64,000 bases of DNA from Faucicola osloensis_D (lineage in GTDB: Bacteria > Pseudomonadota > Gammaproteobacteria > Pseudomonadales > Moraxellaceae), in NCBI GenBank assembly GCA_020041925.1, contig CP083409.1, one strand, 5' to 3'. The position numbers and the translations under genes were made by a program. Positions 17,017-24,912 of this stretch are shown here, piece by piece. The notes under the pieces were generated by a model. The model saw only the letters and a list, made by a program, of their open reading frames with translations, made no database searches and was not told the origin of the DNA. Position 1 is the stretch's first letter; each line of letters starts with the position of its first letter.

Positions 17017-17433
17017 TTATGCGACTACTTGGGTATGCAGACGTACGTCGACATTGCCACGCACGGCATTGGAATACGGGCAGACTTTGTCCGTCGTTTC
17101 AACCAAGTCTTTCGCTTGCTCTTCGCTGACGCCGCTAAGTTCAATATACAAATCGATGTCAAGCGCATAACCGCCTTGGGTATTCATGCCCAGTCCCACA
17201 ACCGCTGAGGTTTTTGAGCTGACGCCTTCTAGCTTCATCCGCTGTGCCACATGAGTCAACGCATTGTCAAAACAAGCGGCATAACCCATGGCAAATAATT
17301 TTTCTGGGTTGACGCCTGTGCTATTTTGCTCAGGGGATTGTAAATCAAAGCCCAGTGAACCATCTTCTAGTGCAACGTGACCTGAGCGGCCACCGGTTGA
17401 GATCGCGGTTGGAGTTTTATAAAAAATTTTCAT
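17017..17433 (-). CDS. ohr: Organic hydroperoxide resistance peroxiredoxin Ohr
   Basis: This 138-aa OsmC/Ohr-family protein has both redox-active cysteines: C54 in GYAACFDNAL and C118 in VCPYSNAVRGN. R16 of the N-terminal GGRSG is the family's active-site Arg. Ohr is a dimeric thiol peroxidase that reduces organic and lipid hydroperoxides, usually with lipoylated proteins as donor. The gene follows ohrR on the same strand, with a 268-bp gap holding an inverted repeat that is a likely OhrR operator. Confidence 0.94.
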   Translation of the reverse strand: MKIFYKTPTAISTGGRSGHVALEDGSLGFDLQSPEQNSTGVNPEKLFAMGYAACFDNALTHVAQRMKLEGVSSKTSAVVGLGMNTQGGYALDIDLYIELSGVSEEQAKDLVETTDKVCPYSNAVRGNVDVRLHTQVVA

Positions 17434-17526
17434 AAGCGTACCTTTTTTGAATTGTTAACTTGCGTGAATGAATAAAAAAAATCGGCGATAGGCATTACAA
17501 CATTTGCCATAGCATTTAGGTTTTAA

Positions 17527-17554
17527 AAAATTATATTTTACACAATATAATTTT
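17527..17554 (-). promoter_or_regulatory. Probable OhrR operator upstream of ohr
   Basis: Perfect 11-bp arms aaaattatatt / aatataatttt are separated by 6 bp (ttacac). A TATAAT hexamer on the minus strand (17531-17536) lies inside the left arm. It lies about 95-120 bp before the ohr ATG. Known OhrR operators are AT-rich dyads, so this is the best candidate. Direct evidence is only the dyad and its place. Confidence 0.6.
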
Positions 17555-17701
17555 CAGTGCCTAGACAAGGTAATAAAATTCTCACAGGCTGCATACAAAC
17601 TAATAACAAATGACCAAAAATGCTAAATCTAACGATACCCTAACAAGACGCATGATAATAGATAAGACTTAGGCAGATAGCGCTTAAAGATGAAAATTTG
17701 T

Positions 17702-18166
17702 TTAATAGTTTTTGGGTAATAGATTGTGGGGACAAACCTCTGTATGAGTCGGGCAGAGTTTTTGTGCTACTTGTTGTAGCAGATCTATCGCTTCGTCATC
17801 TAACTGCATGGCAGCCAACATAGCACTGGGAATGGTAGCGGCTTGGATTTTCAGGTCATCCCCTTTAGCAGTGAGCGATATTTGTACCACCCGTTCGTCT
17901 TGGGTGGCACGTTCACGGTGCACAAAGCCTTTGGCTTCAAGTCTTTTAAGTAAAGGGGTAAGTGTGCCGGTATCAAGGTCTAAAAAATCGCCCAATGTGC
18001 CGACAGTTTGTGGACTTTTTTCCCATAGCACCAGCATGACAAGGTACTGTGGATAGGTCAAATCCAAGGGTTTTAGCAGGGGACGATAGTGGTTAGTGAT
18101 ACTTTTTGACAGTGAATAAATGGGAAAACATAACTGGTTACTAAGTTTGAGGGCATCAAGGCTCAT
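17702..18166 (-). CDS. ohrR: MarR-family organic hydroperoxide sensor OhrR
   Basis: This 154-aa regulator starts at the internal ATG; an upstream TTG at 18235 would add 23 residues not typical of the family. The N-terminal LCFPIYSLSK carries C13, which matches the peroxide-sensing Cys of OhrR (LCFALYS-like). The winged helix-turn-helix follows (LGDFLDLDTGTLTPLLKRLEAKGFVHR). OhrR represses ohr until its Cys is oxidised. Placement immediately upstream of ohr supports the assignment over other MarR proteins. Confidence 0.88.
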   Translation of the reverse strand: MSLDALKLSNQLCFPIYSLSKSITNHYRPLLKPLDLTYPQYLVMLVLWEKSPQTVGTLGDFLDLDTGTLTPLLKRLEAKGFVHRERATQDERVVQISLTAKGDDLKIQAATIPSAMLAAMQLDDEAIDLLQQVAQKLCPTHTEVCPHNLLPKNY

Positions 18167-18386
18167 CGTATTTTTTGGGACTCTAGAGATGAAAGGGTCA
18201 TTGACCACTATAGGAAAAAACGCATCTTTGTGCAATCATTAACCACAATTAGCGGTCTGTACGGTCAAGCAGTTGATAGCTGATAGTGCATAATGTGACA
18301 AAGATAGCGGGTTAAATGACGGCATTTGTTTTTAAATTCATAATCTTGCATAATGGGTTTGGTATACTAAAAATCAAGGTGGGGAT

Positions 18387-18845
18387 ATGCTAATTGAGCC
18401 TTGGCACTGGCTAATTTTGGGGTTAGTGCTGATTATTCTTGAACTATTCTTGACCAGTTTTGTGAGTTTATCGATTGGTGTGGCGGCGATTGTGGTGGCC
18501 GCTTTGTCATGGTTATTACCGTTTAGCTGGTTTTTTTGGCTGATGGTATGGCTGATACTGTCGGTGATTTTTACTATCATTGGTTTTAAATTTATCAAGC
18601 CGTATATGCAAAATCGTACCACAGCAGGATTGGGTTCGGGGGTTATCATCGGGGAAACAGGCATGATTGTTCAAAGTCCGCAAGCAGATAAATTGGGCAA
18701 GATTCGTTTTAGTGTGCCAATTTTTGGGGCGGATGAATGGGTGTGTCGTAGCTATCAGAGCGCGCCGCTGGCAGTTGGCGATAGAGCCATTGTGGTGGAT
18801 GTCATTGGAAATGAGTTGCTTGTAGAATCCACCAAGCATCAATAG
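18387..18845 (+). CDS. NfeD-like membrane protein
   Basis: This 152-aa protein has an AAGGTGGGG ribosome-binding site. Residues about 5-75 form two or three membrane segments rich in Leu, Ile, Val and Trp, and residues about 85-150 form an OB-fold NfeD domain (GETGMIVQSP, VGDRAIVVDVIGNELLV). It is the short NfeD type without the ClpP-like protease domain. NfeD proteins pair with stomatin/SPFH proteins in membrane-quality functions, and the next gene, 30 bp downstream, encodes such a protein. Confidence 0.85.
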   Translation: MLIEPWHWLILGLVLIILELFLTSFVSLSIGVAAIVVAALSWLLPFSWFFWLMVWLILSVIFTIIGFKFIKPYMQNRTTAGLGSGVIIGETGMIVQSPQADKLGKIRFSVPIFGADEWVCRSYQSAPLAVGDRAIVVDVIGNELLVESTKHQ

Positions 18846-18875
18846 GCATTAATAAGCATCAATAAAGGAATTGTC

Positions 18876-19748
18876 ATGGAAGCGTTGAGCGGTATTGGTA
18901 TTTTTTTGGTCGCCTTTGTGCTATTTACCCTTTATAAAGGGGTAAAAATCGTACCACAAGGGTTTAAATGGATTGTACAGCGTTTGGGTAAGTACCATCA
19001 GACCTTAGAGCCTGGGTTGAATTTTATCATTCCTTATGTCGATAACGTGGCGTATAAAGTAACCACCAAAGACATAGTGCTAGATATTCCATCGCAAGAG
19101 GTAATCACCCGTGATAACGTCGTGATTATCGCCAATGCGGTGGCGTATATCAATATCGTGCATCCAGAGCGCGCTGTATATGGTATTGAGAATTACGAGC
19201 AAGGTATTCGTAATTTGGTACAAACCTCACTGCGTTCTATCATTGGTGACATGGATTTTGACAGTGCGCTATCATCGCGTGACCAAATCAAAGCCGCGCT
19301 AAAAATGTCAATTTCTGATGATATTGCCGATTGGGGAATTACCCTAAAAACTGTGGAAATCCAAGATATTAGCCCATCGCCTACCATGCAAATGGCGATG
19401 GAAGAACAGGCAGCTGCGGAGCGTCAACGCCGTGCTACAGTGACCAAAGCGGATGGGCAACGCCAAGCGGCGATTGCAGAAGCCGATGGACGTCTTGAGG
19501 CTTCACGGCGTGATGCCGAAGCACAAGTGGTACTGGCGCGAGGCAGTGAGCAATCAATTCGCTTGATTAGTGAAGCGGTGGGCGAGCGCGAAATTCCGCT
19601 GCTATATCTACTAGGTGAGCAGTACATCAAAGCCATGACTGATATGTCAAAATCACCCAATGCCAAAACCGTAGTACTGCCTGCTGATATCTTAAATACG
19701 GTGCGCGGTATGATGGGGGAAGTGGGCGATAAAATCCACCGTCCTTAA
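18876..19748 (+). CDS. qmcA: SPFH/stomatin-like membrane protease-associated protein (QmcA-like)
   Basis: This 290-aa protein has an N-terminal membrane anchor (about residues 5-22) and then a band-7/SPFH domain (VPQGFKWIVQRLGKYHQTLEPGLNF to DISPSPTMQMAMEEQ). An Ala/Glu/Arg-rich coiled coil (about 165-225) and a conserved C-terminal segment follow. The nearest relatives are QmcA and stomatin-like proteins, which assemble large membrane rings and modulate FtsH-type proteolysis. It forms an apparent two-gene operon with the NfeD-like gene. A terminator follows at 19787. Confidence 0.88.
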   Translation: MEALSGIGIFLVAFVLFTLYKGVKIVPQGFKWIVQRLGKYHQTLEPGLNFIIPYVDNVAYKVTTKDIVLDIPSQEVITRDNVVIIANAVAYINIVHPERAVYGIENYEQGIRNLVQTSLRSIIGDMDFDSALSSRDQIKAALKMSISDDIADWGITLKTVEIQDISPSPTMQMAMEEQAAAERQRRATVTKADGQRQAAIAEADGRLEASRRDAEAQVVLARGSEQSIRLISEAVGEREIPLLYLLGEQYIKAMTDMSKSPNAKTVVLPADILNTVRGMMGEVGDKIHRP

Positions 19749-19786
19749 ATTTGGCGTGACTCACCTGCGGATTAAACCGCTGACTG

Positions 19787-19812
19787 AAACCGCATCACCT
19801 TGCGGTTTTTTA
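19787..19812 (+). terminator. Terminator after the SPFH gene
   Basis: The stem aaaccgca / tgcggttt with a 6-nt loop (tcacct) is followed by tttatt, 38 bp after the SPFH-gene stop. Confidence 0.85.
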
Positions 19813-19854
19813 TTCGCCAAAATTGGGTGATCATGAAATTTTAGGATGTAAAAT

Positions 19855-20325
19855 ATGCGTGAAATGAAAAATTTACTACTGGTATTACATACCCCATCAG
19901 ATAATACCAAGCGATTAGCAGAAGTTGCAAAATCCGCCACACAGCTAGCGGATATTGATAACGTCACTGTGATTGTTAAAACACCGTTACAAACCCAAGT
20001 GGAAGATGTGTTAAAAGCGGATGCCATTATCATTGGCACGACCGAAAATTTTGGTTATATGGCGGGGCTGACCAAGGATTTTTTTGAGCGAATTTATTAC
20101 CCCGTCCTAGAGCAAAAACAAGGACTGCCTGTGGCGTGTTATATCCGTGCGGGGCTTGACGGTACAGGTAGCAAACGCGCGGTAGAGAGTATCATTACGG
20201 GATTGCGTTGGCGCTGGATACAACCGCCTTTAGTATTAAAAGGTGAATGGTCAGGCACATTTGATGAGCAAGTCGCTGAGCTTACCATGGCAGTCTGTGC
20301 GGGTTTATCATTGAATATTTTATAA
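19855..20325 (+). CDS. Flavodoxin-fold NAD(P)H-dependent oxidoreductase family protein
   Basis: This is a 156-aa protein with AGGATG before the ATG. The N-terminal LLLVLHTPSDNTKRLAEV is a flavodoxin-like phosphate-binding loop (H/T-x-x-x-N-T). TTENFGYMAG near residue 65 and RAGLDGTGSK near 100 would contact FMN. The chain lacks a membrane segment. It probably carries or reduces FMN, but the partner and substrate are not evident. It stands alone between a terminator and trhP. Confidence 0.65.
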   Translation: MREMKNLLLVLHTPSDNTKRLAEVAKSATQLADIDNVTVIVKTPLQTQVEDVLKADAIIIGTTENFGYMAGLTKDFFERIYYPVLEQKQGLPVACYIRAGLDGTGSKRAVESIITGLRWRWIQPPLVLKGEWSGTFDEQVAELTMAVCAGLSLNIL

Positions 20326-20435
20326 CCGCTTTAACATGATTTCCGAGTAAATCACTCAAGTTTTTTTCCGCGTGATTATCAAATTTGTTATAATATCAAC
20401 AATTTCACATTGTATGACACGCTGTAAGGATAGTT

Positions 20436-21869
20436 ATGACCCGTAAGCCCGAACTTTTATGCCCTGCTGGCACTTTTCGTAATATGCAATATGCGTTTGC
20501 CTATGGCGCAGATGCCGTATATGCGGGACAAGCACGCTATAGCTTGCGGGTGCGCAATAATGATTTTGATGAGGAAAATCTTGCCAAAGGGATTGCCTAT
20601 GCCCATTCATTGGGCAAGCAATTTTATGTCGTGGTCAATATCCAAGCGCATAATGCCAAACTTAAAACTTTTATCGAAGACATCCGTCCTGTAATTGAAA
20701 TGAAACCCGATGCGCTGATTATGTCAGATGCTGGGATGATTATGATGGTGCGTGAAGCCTTTCCAGAGCAGGTAATTCACCTATCGGTGCAGGCGAACGC
20801 GGTGAACTGGGCAACGGTCAAGTTTTGGAAACAAATGGGCGTCAGCCGCGTGATTTTGAGTCGCGAGTTGTCACTCAAAGAAATCGAACAAATCATCGCT
20901 GAAGTACCCGATATGGAAATTGAGGTGTTTGTGCATGGGGCACTTTGTATGGCGTATTCAGGTCGTTGCTTGCTGTCTGGGTATATCAATAAACGCGATG
21001 CCAACCAAGGCACTTGTACCAATGCCTGTCGCTGGTCATACAACACCTATAAAGCAGAAGAAAACGAAACGGGCGATATCGTGCCAACACAATCTACTAC
21101 CCAACCTATCAATAGCCCCGAAGTTTTTGTGCCTACTCAAACCACGCAAGAAGATGCCATTCAAACTATCAATCTAAATGGTGATGTGGTGATGGGCGAT
21201 GACTATGTACAGCAGCCATCGGATGAAGTGGTACTGATTGAAGAACAAGGTCGCCCAGGCGAATTGATGGCGATGTTTGAAGATGAACATGGCACTTATA
21301 TTATGAATTCTAAAGACTTACGTGCCGTTGAGCTAGTGCCTGAGCTAACCCATATGGGGGTGCACTCACTCAAAATTGAAGGCCGTACCAAGTCGCATTA
21401 TTACGTGGCGCGCACCGCGCAAGTGTACCGCCAAGCGATTGATGATGCCGCCGCTGGTAAGCCATTTGATACCGGCTTAATCACTGCACTCGATGGGCTC
21501 GCCAATCGCGGCTATACCGAAGGCTTTTTACGTCGCCACGTGCATAGTGATTACCAAAACTATGAATATGGGTCATCAAAAACTGATCATCAGCAGTTTG
21601 TTGCCGAGATTAGCGACATTACGCCAACGCGCTTAACCTTGGTAATTAAGAACAAATTGATGGTGGGTGATACCATCGAAATCATGACGCCACAGGGTAA
21701 TTTGAGCTACCCACTCAAAGAAATGTGGAATAAACAAGGTGAGCCGATTGATGGCGCTTTAGGCTCTGGCTGGGTGTGTCAAATCGCCAATCCGTTTAAA
21801 GAGATGCAAGATGACGTGTTGCAATTTGCATTAATCATGAAAAGCGTCAGTGAGCCAATTTTTACCTAA
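20436..21869 (+). CDS. trhP: tRNA 5-hydroxyuridine(34) synthase, peptidase U32 family (TrhP/YegQ)
   Basis: This is a 477-aa protein with an AAGGAT ribosome-binding site. It matches YegQ/TrhP throughout: ELLCPAGTFRNMQYAFAYGADAVYAG at the start, and the Cys cluster C-x6-C...GTCTNACRW (about residues 168-197), which is thought to hold an Fe-S cluster. EDEHGTYIMNSKDLRA and KIEGRTKSHYY follow. TrhP adds the hydroxyl at U34 of certain tRNAs. The hydrophilic linker between the Cys cluster and the next domain (about 202-270) is Thr/Gln-rich and somewhat longer than in E. coli. The next gene encodes a YfhL-type ferredoxin, which E. coli work links to this modification. Confidence 0.88.
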   Translation: MTRKPELLCPAGTFRNMQYAFAYGADAVYAGQARYSLRVRNNDFDEENLAKGIAYAHSLGKQFYVVVNIQAHNAKLKTFIEDIRPVIEMKPDALIMSDAGMIMMVREAFPEQVIHLSVQANAVNWATVKFWKQMGVSRVILSRELSLKEIEQIIAEVPDMEIEVFVHGALCMAYSGRCLLSGYINKRDANQGTCTNACRWSYNTYKAEENETGDIVPTQSTTQPINSPEVFVPTQTTQEDAIQTINLNGDVVMGDDYVQQPSDEVVLIEEQGRPGELMAMFEDEHGTYIMNSKDLRAVELVPELTHMGVHSLKIEGRTKSHYYVARTAQVYRQAIDDAAAGKPFDTGLITALDGLANRGYTEGFLRRHVHSDYQNYEYGSSKTDHQQFVAEISDITPTRLTLVIKNKLMVGDTIEIMTPQGNLSYPLKEMWNKQGEPIDGALGSGWVCQIANPFKEMQDDVLQFALIMKSVSEPIFT

Positions 21870-22074
21870 GGTAGTGTTGTCGCAGCACTATCAGGCGGGA
21901 TTTTAAAGCCATTGAGACGACTTTGGCGGACAATTTTTGGTTCGTTAACGGTAAAGCAATCCACACTCGTGACAGTTGGTATGAGATTTTGAACAACTCA
22001 TGTATGGCGCCTAAGTGCGGTGTCAATCGTTCATCGCTAAAGGTAATTGCTAAGGTAAAAACAGACTATAAGAC

Positions 22075-22332
22075 ATGGCACTAAAAATCACTTCCGACTG
22101 TATCAATTGCGACATTTGTGAGCCTGAATGCCCAAATGAAGCTATTAGCTATGACAATAAAGTACAAAAAACTTACGTCATCAATCCTGACTTGTGCACC
22201 GAATGCATCGGGTTCTATGATGAGCCAACCTGCGATAAGGTCTGTCCGATTGATTGCATCATTAAAGATGATGAACGCCCTGAATCGCCCGAACAGCTAC
22301 TTGCAAAATATAAGCAAATTTGGCAAAAATAA
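22075..22332 (+). CDS. yfhL: YfhL-family 2[4Fe-4S] ferredoxin
   Basis: This 85-aa protein has nine Cys. C9, C12, C15 and C19 form the first CxxCxxCxxxC site. C41, C44, C53 and C57, plus C61, form the second with the stretched loop typical of YfhL/Alvin-type ferredoxins. It carries electrons through two low-potential 4Fe-4S clusters. It lies 205 bp downstream of trhP on the same strand. The gap holds only a small hairpin near the trhP stop. Confidence 0.92.
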   Translation: MALKITSDCINCDICEPECPNEAISYDNKVQKTYVINPDLCTECIGFYDEPTCDKVCPIDCIIKDDERPESPEQLLAKYKQIWQK

Positions 22333-22459
22333 TACTAACAAAAAGTTGCGGTAAATGTTGCCAAAACATTTTACTATAAGTTAATCAATTTTTTTTGAAG
22401 TGATTACTGGCATTTTTTATCAAAAAACAACATTCAAAGTAACATTTAAAGTGACATTC

Positions 22460-23002
22460 ATGTTTAAAAAAAATAACAAAGCGACTGAGCCTCAAGCACA
22501 ACAATCGAAGCGCTCAGCACAGCCTCGCAAACAAAAAAACAAAGCTAAAAAGCGTCACGTTGTCACGAAACTCATTGGCGTCGGTGTGACAGCCACAGCG
22601 GCAACGGGCGTAACTGCTGTCCTAGGCAGTTATGGCGCATGGCAATATGCCAAGCAGCAATATAAGGCGCGCCGTTTATATACCCCTGCATTTAGCGGGG
22701 TTGTCACCAATCAGCATTTTAAAGGTAAGGTGCACAAGGTCGGTGAGTATTTGACCTTTGTCACCGATGGCGCTACCTATGCGCTCAATGACCCATTACT
22801 GCGTATCCAATCACTGTATCAGTCCAATAAAACACCTACTGACAATCAAGCCAGTCATCAAACCAAGCTCATGGATCAGGTACATTGTGATGACGTCACT
22901 ATTGTTGCGGAACTCAGTGAAAAAGGACATTATGGCTATTTAGGGCATTTGGACTATCAGTTAACCGTGGTCGACACCGCAGATGATGCCATGAATTTTT
23001 AA
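22460..23002 (+). CDS. Conserved-type hypothetical membrane-anchored protein
   Basis: A 180-aa protein is predicted from the ATG; a GTG at 22400 would add a repeat-derived MITGIFYQ... leader. It has a very basic N-terminus (Lys/Arg/Gln-rich, residues 1-38), one hydrophobic anchor (about 40-63, Ala/Gly/Val/Thr-rich), then a soluble domain of about 115 residues with no motif recognised. Upstream, two 12-bp imperfect tandem repeats (aacattcaaagt, aacatttaaagt; 22429-22452) occupy the leader. No function can be assigned. Confidence 0.6.
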   Translation: MFKKNNKATEPQAQQSKRSAQPRKQKNKAKKRHVVTKLIGVGVTATAATGVTAVLGSYGAWQYAKQQYKARRLYTPAFSGVVTNQHFKGKVHKVGEYLTFVTDGATYALNDPLLRIQSLYQSNKTPTDNQASHQTKLMDQVHCDDVTIVAELSEKGHYGYLGHLDYQLTVVDTADDAMNF

Positions 23003-23091
23003 TGGCGTTTTTTAATACAGTATAGTATCGCATTCGTGACATACGAATGATTGTAACTACCCAAGTTGAACCATCATCAAAGGAGCTGAAG

Positions 23092-23667
23092 ATGACAACA
23101 AAATTTATCCCAAAACCCTATCGTATCGAGCGCAATGACTGCCAAGCCATGCTGATTGATATCCAAGAAAAACTTGCGCCCCATATTGCCGAACATCGAA
23201 AATTACTCAAGAAAACAGCGATTTTGATTCAAGGTCTACAAGCGCTCAATATTCCCATTATGGTTAATGAGCAATATCCCAAAGGACTTGGGCATACTTT
23301 GCCAGAGTTGACGCAGTTACTATCTGAAAAAAATACGCCAGTGTTTGAAAAAACCACCTTTAGCGCCTGCGATACGCCAACCTCTTGGCATCATATCGCC
23401 CAGCAAAATCGCAACAATGTGATTTTATTTGGCGCAGAAACCCATGTCTGTGTCATGCAGACGGCGTTAGATTTACTCGATAACGGTATGCAGCCCATCA
23501 TTATCACCGATGCCGTGGGCTCGCGAGACCTGTATGACCGTAAAATTGCGATTCGTCGTATGCGCCGTGCCGGTGCGGTCGTCACCACCACCGAAGCGAT
23601 TTTATTTGAGCTGTGTCGTAGCTCAGAAGACCCCGCGTTTAAAACGATTTCAGCGCTAGTCAAGTGA
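23092..23667 (+). CDS. Isochorismatase-family hydrolase
   Basis: This is a 191-aa protein. The start is chosen at the ATG with AAAGGAG seven bases upstream rather than an ATG at 23047. It has the cysteine-hydrolase triad pattern: D23 (MLIDIQEKL), K87 (VFEKTTFSAC) and C120 (GAETHVCVMQTALDL). The family includes YcaC-like amidohydrolases and nicotinamidases. The substrate cannot be deduced from context. It is followed 33 bp later by an HD-domain gene. Confidence 0.82.
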   Translation: MTTKFIPKPYRIERNDCQAMLIDIQEKLAPHIAEHRKLLKKTAILIQGLQALNIPIMVNEQYPKGLGHTLPELTQLLSEKNTPVFEKTTFSACDTPTSWHHIAQQNRNNVILFGAETHVCVMQTALDLLDNGMQPIIITDAVGSRDLYDRKIAIRRMRRAGAVVTTTEAILFELCRSSEDPAFKTISALVK

Positions 23668-23700
23668 ACACGAATAAGACCATTGATTAAGAGGTATTTG

Positions 23701-24288
23701 ATGCAACCGCTTATTGATTATCTATTGGCATTGGATGCCTTAAAATCAGTCAACCGCCGCAACTATACTACCCAACTTTCTGAACACACGCCACGACGTC
23801 TTGAAAATTCAGCCGAGCATTCATGGCATTTGGCGATGGCGTGTTGGGCAGTTGCGCAGCATTTCAAACTGGATGTCAATCATGAAAAACTGCTCAAACT
23901 GGCATTGGTTCATGACTTGGGCGAAATTGAGGCGGGTGACACATTCTTATACGCTGATAAACGCTCGCAGGCGCATGTGGATGAGCGTATCGGCGTTGAA
24001 AAATTGGCAGCGATGATGGGCAACCCCATTTCAGAGTTGTTAACGCTGTGGGATGAGCAAGAAACAGGTTATAGTGCTGAAAGCAAACTACTTAAAGCAG
24101 TAGATAGGCTATTGCCCTTTATGCTCAATATGGTGACAGATGGCGGTGCGTGGACAGATCATCAGGTCAAGCGCTCCCAAGTCCAAGCCGCCCAAGCATT
24201 TATCAGAAAGGATTTTCCCATCATTCACGACTGGATAACCGAGCAAATTGCCATTGCGGTACAACAGGGTTGGTTGATTGAAGATTAA
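23701..24288 (+). CDS. HD-domain hydrolase, 5'-deoxynucleotidase YfbR-like
   Basis: A 195-aa protein is predicted from the ATG preceded by GAGG; an upstream TTG is less likely. The HD metal site is visible: H40 (ENSAEHSWHLAMAC), H71-D72 (LALVHDLGEIEAGD) and a later D in LLKAVDRLLPF. Family members such as YfbR dephosphorylate 2'-deoxynucleoside 5'-monophosphates. This protein belongs to the broader HD/YfbR group, so the exact substrate is uncertain. It probably shares a transcript with the isochorismatase gene. Confidence 0.78.
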   Translation: MQPLIDYLLALDALKSVNRRNYTTQLSEHTPRRLENSAEHSWHLAMACWAVAQHFKLDVNHEKLLKLALVHDLGEIEAGDTFLYADKRSQAHVDERIGVEKLAAMMGNPISELLTLWDEQETGYSAESKLLKAVDRLLPFMLNMVTDGGAWTDHQVKRSQVQAAQAFIRKDFPIIHDWITEQIAIAVQQGWLIED

Positions 24289-24305
24289 ATGCCGCAGGGG
24301 GTCAT

Positions 24306-24830
24306 ATGATTAAAAAATTAGCGATTGCTTTAGGATTGGCTTTAAGTCTTATGGGTATTACCCATGCAGAAGTTTACAAGCTAGACCCAAAATCAACCCA
24401 ATGCTATCTTTTTAGCCACGATAAATTACAGCAAAAACTCGCTTGCAATATGACAGCCACCACTGCCACGGGCAAAGTTTGGTGGACGAAGCGAAATTTT
24501 AAGCTAGCCAATGGCAAAACTATCAAAACATTTGCCAAAGACACCCAGCGTAAATACCTATCCAAAACAGATAAAATTTTGATGCCTTTTACTTCAGAGC
24601 TAGACAGGGGTGATGACCAAATTAGCATTGCCACCATTAACAATCAACCTGCAATTCGTCAAAACCGCTGGCTAAAAGATTACCATGTGATGAGTTCGGA
24701 AGAATTTTGGGGCAATCATACTGAATTATTGCCTAATCAAATGACAGACAGGTTGGCGTGTTTACAATTGGAGAATAACTCCTTTGAGATTTGCACGCCA
24801 TACAACCACAATGATTTTCGTACCGATTAA
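24306..24830 (+). CDS. Secreted hypothetical protein
   Basis: This 174-aa protein has a clear signal peptide (MIKKLAIALGLALSLMGITHA, cleavage near residue 21), so it is periplasmic or exported. Four Cys (C33, C47 and two near the C-terminus in LACLQL and FEICTPY) may form disulfides. No family is recognised. An AGGGGG element precedes the ATG. It starts 17 bp after the HD-domain gene and ends before a bidirectional terminator. Confidence 0.65.
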   Translation: MIKKLAIALGLALSLMGITHAEVYKLDPKSTQCYLFSHDKLQQKLACNMTATTATGKVWWTKRNFKLANGKTIKTFAKDTQRKYLSKTDKILMPFTSELDRGDDQISIATINNQPAIRQNRWLKDYHVMSSEEFWGNHTELLPNQMTDRLACLQLENNSFEICTPYNHNDFRTD

Positions 24831-24855
24831 GCCAAATAAAAAACTAAGCCAAATA

Positions 24856-24882
24856 AAAAACGTGCTGCTGTGGCACGTTTTT
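24856..24882. terminator. Bidirectional terminator between the secreted-protein gene and clpX
   Basis: The 10-bp stem aaaaacgtgc / gcacgttttt has a 7-nt loop. T tracts in both readings end the plus-strand gene and the convergent clpX. Confidence 0.88.
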
Positions 24883-24912
24883 TTAACTCGCTATTTTTAA
24901 AATCACTAACAG

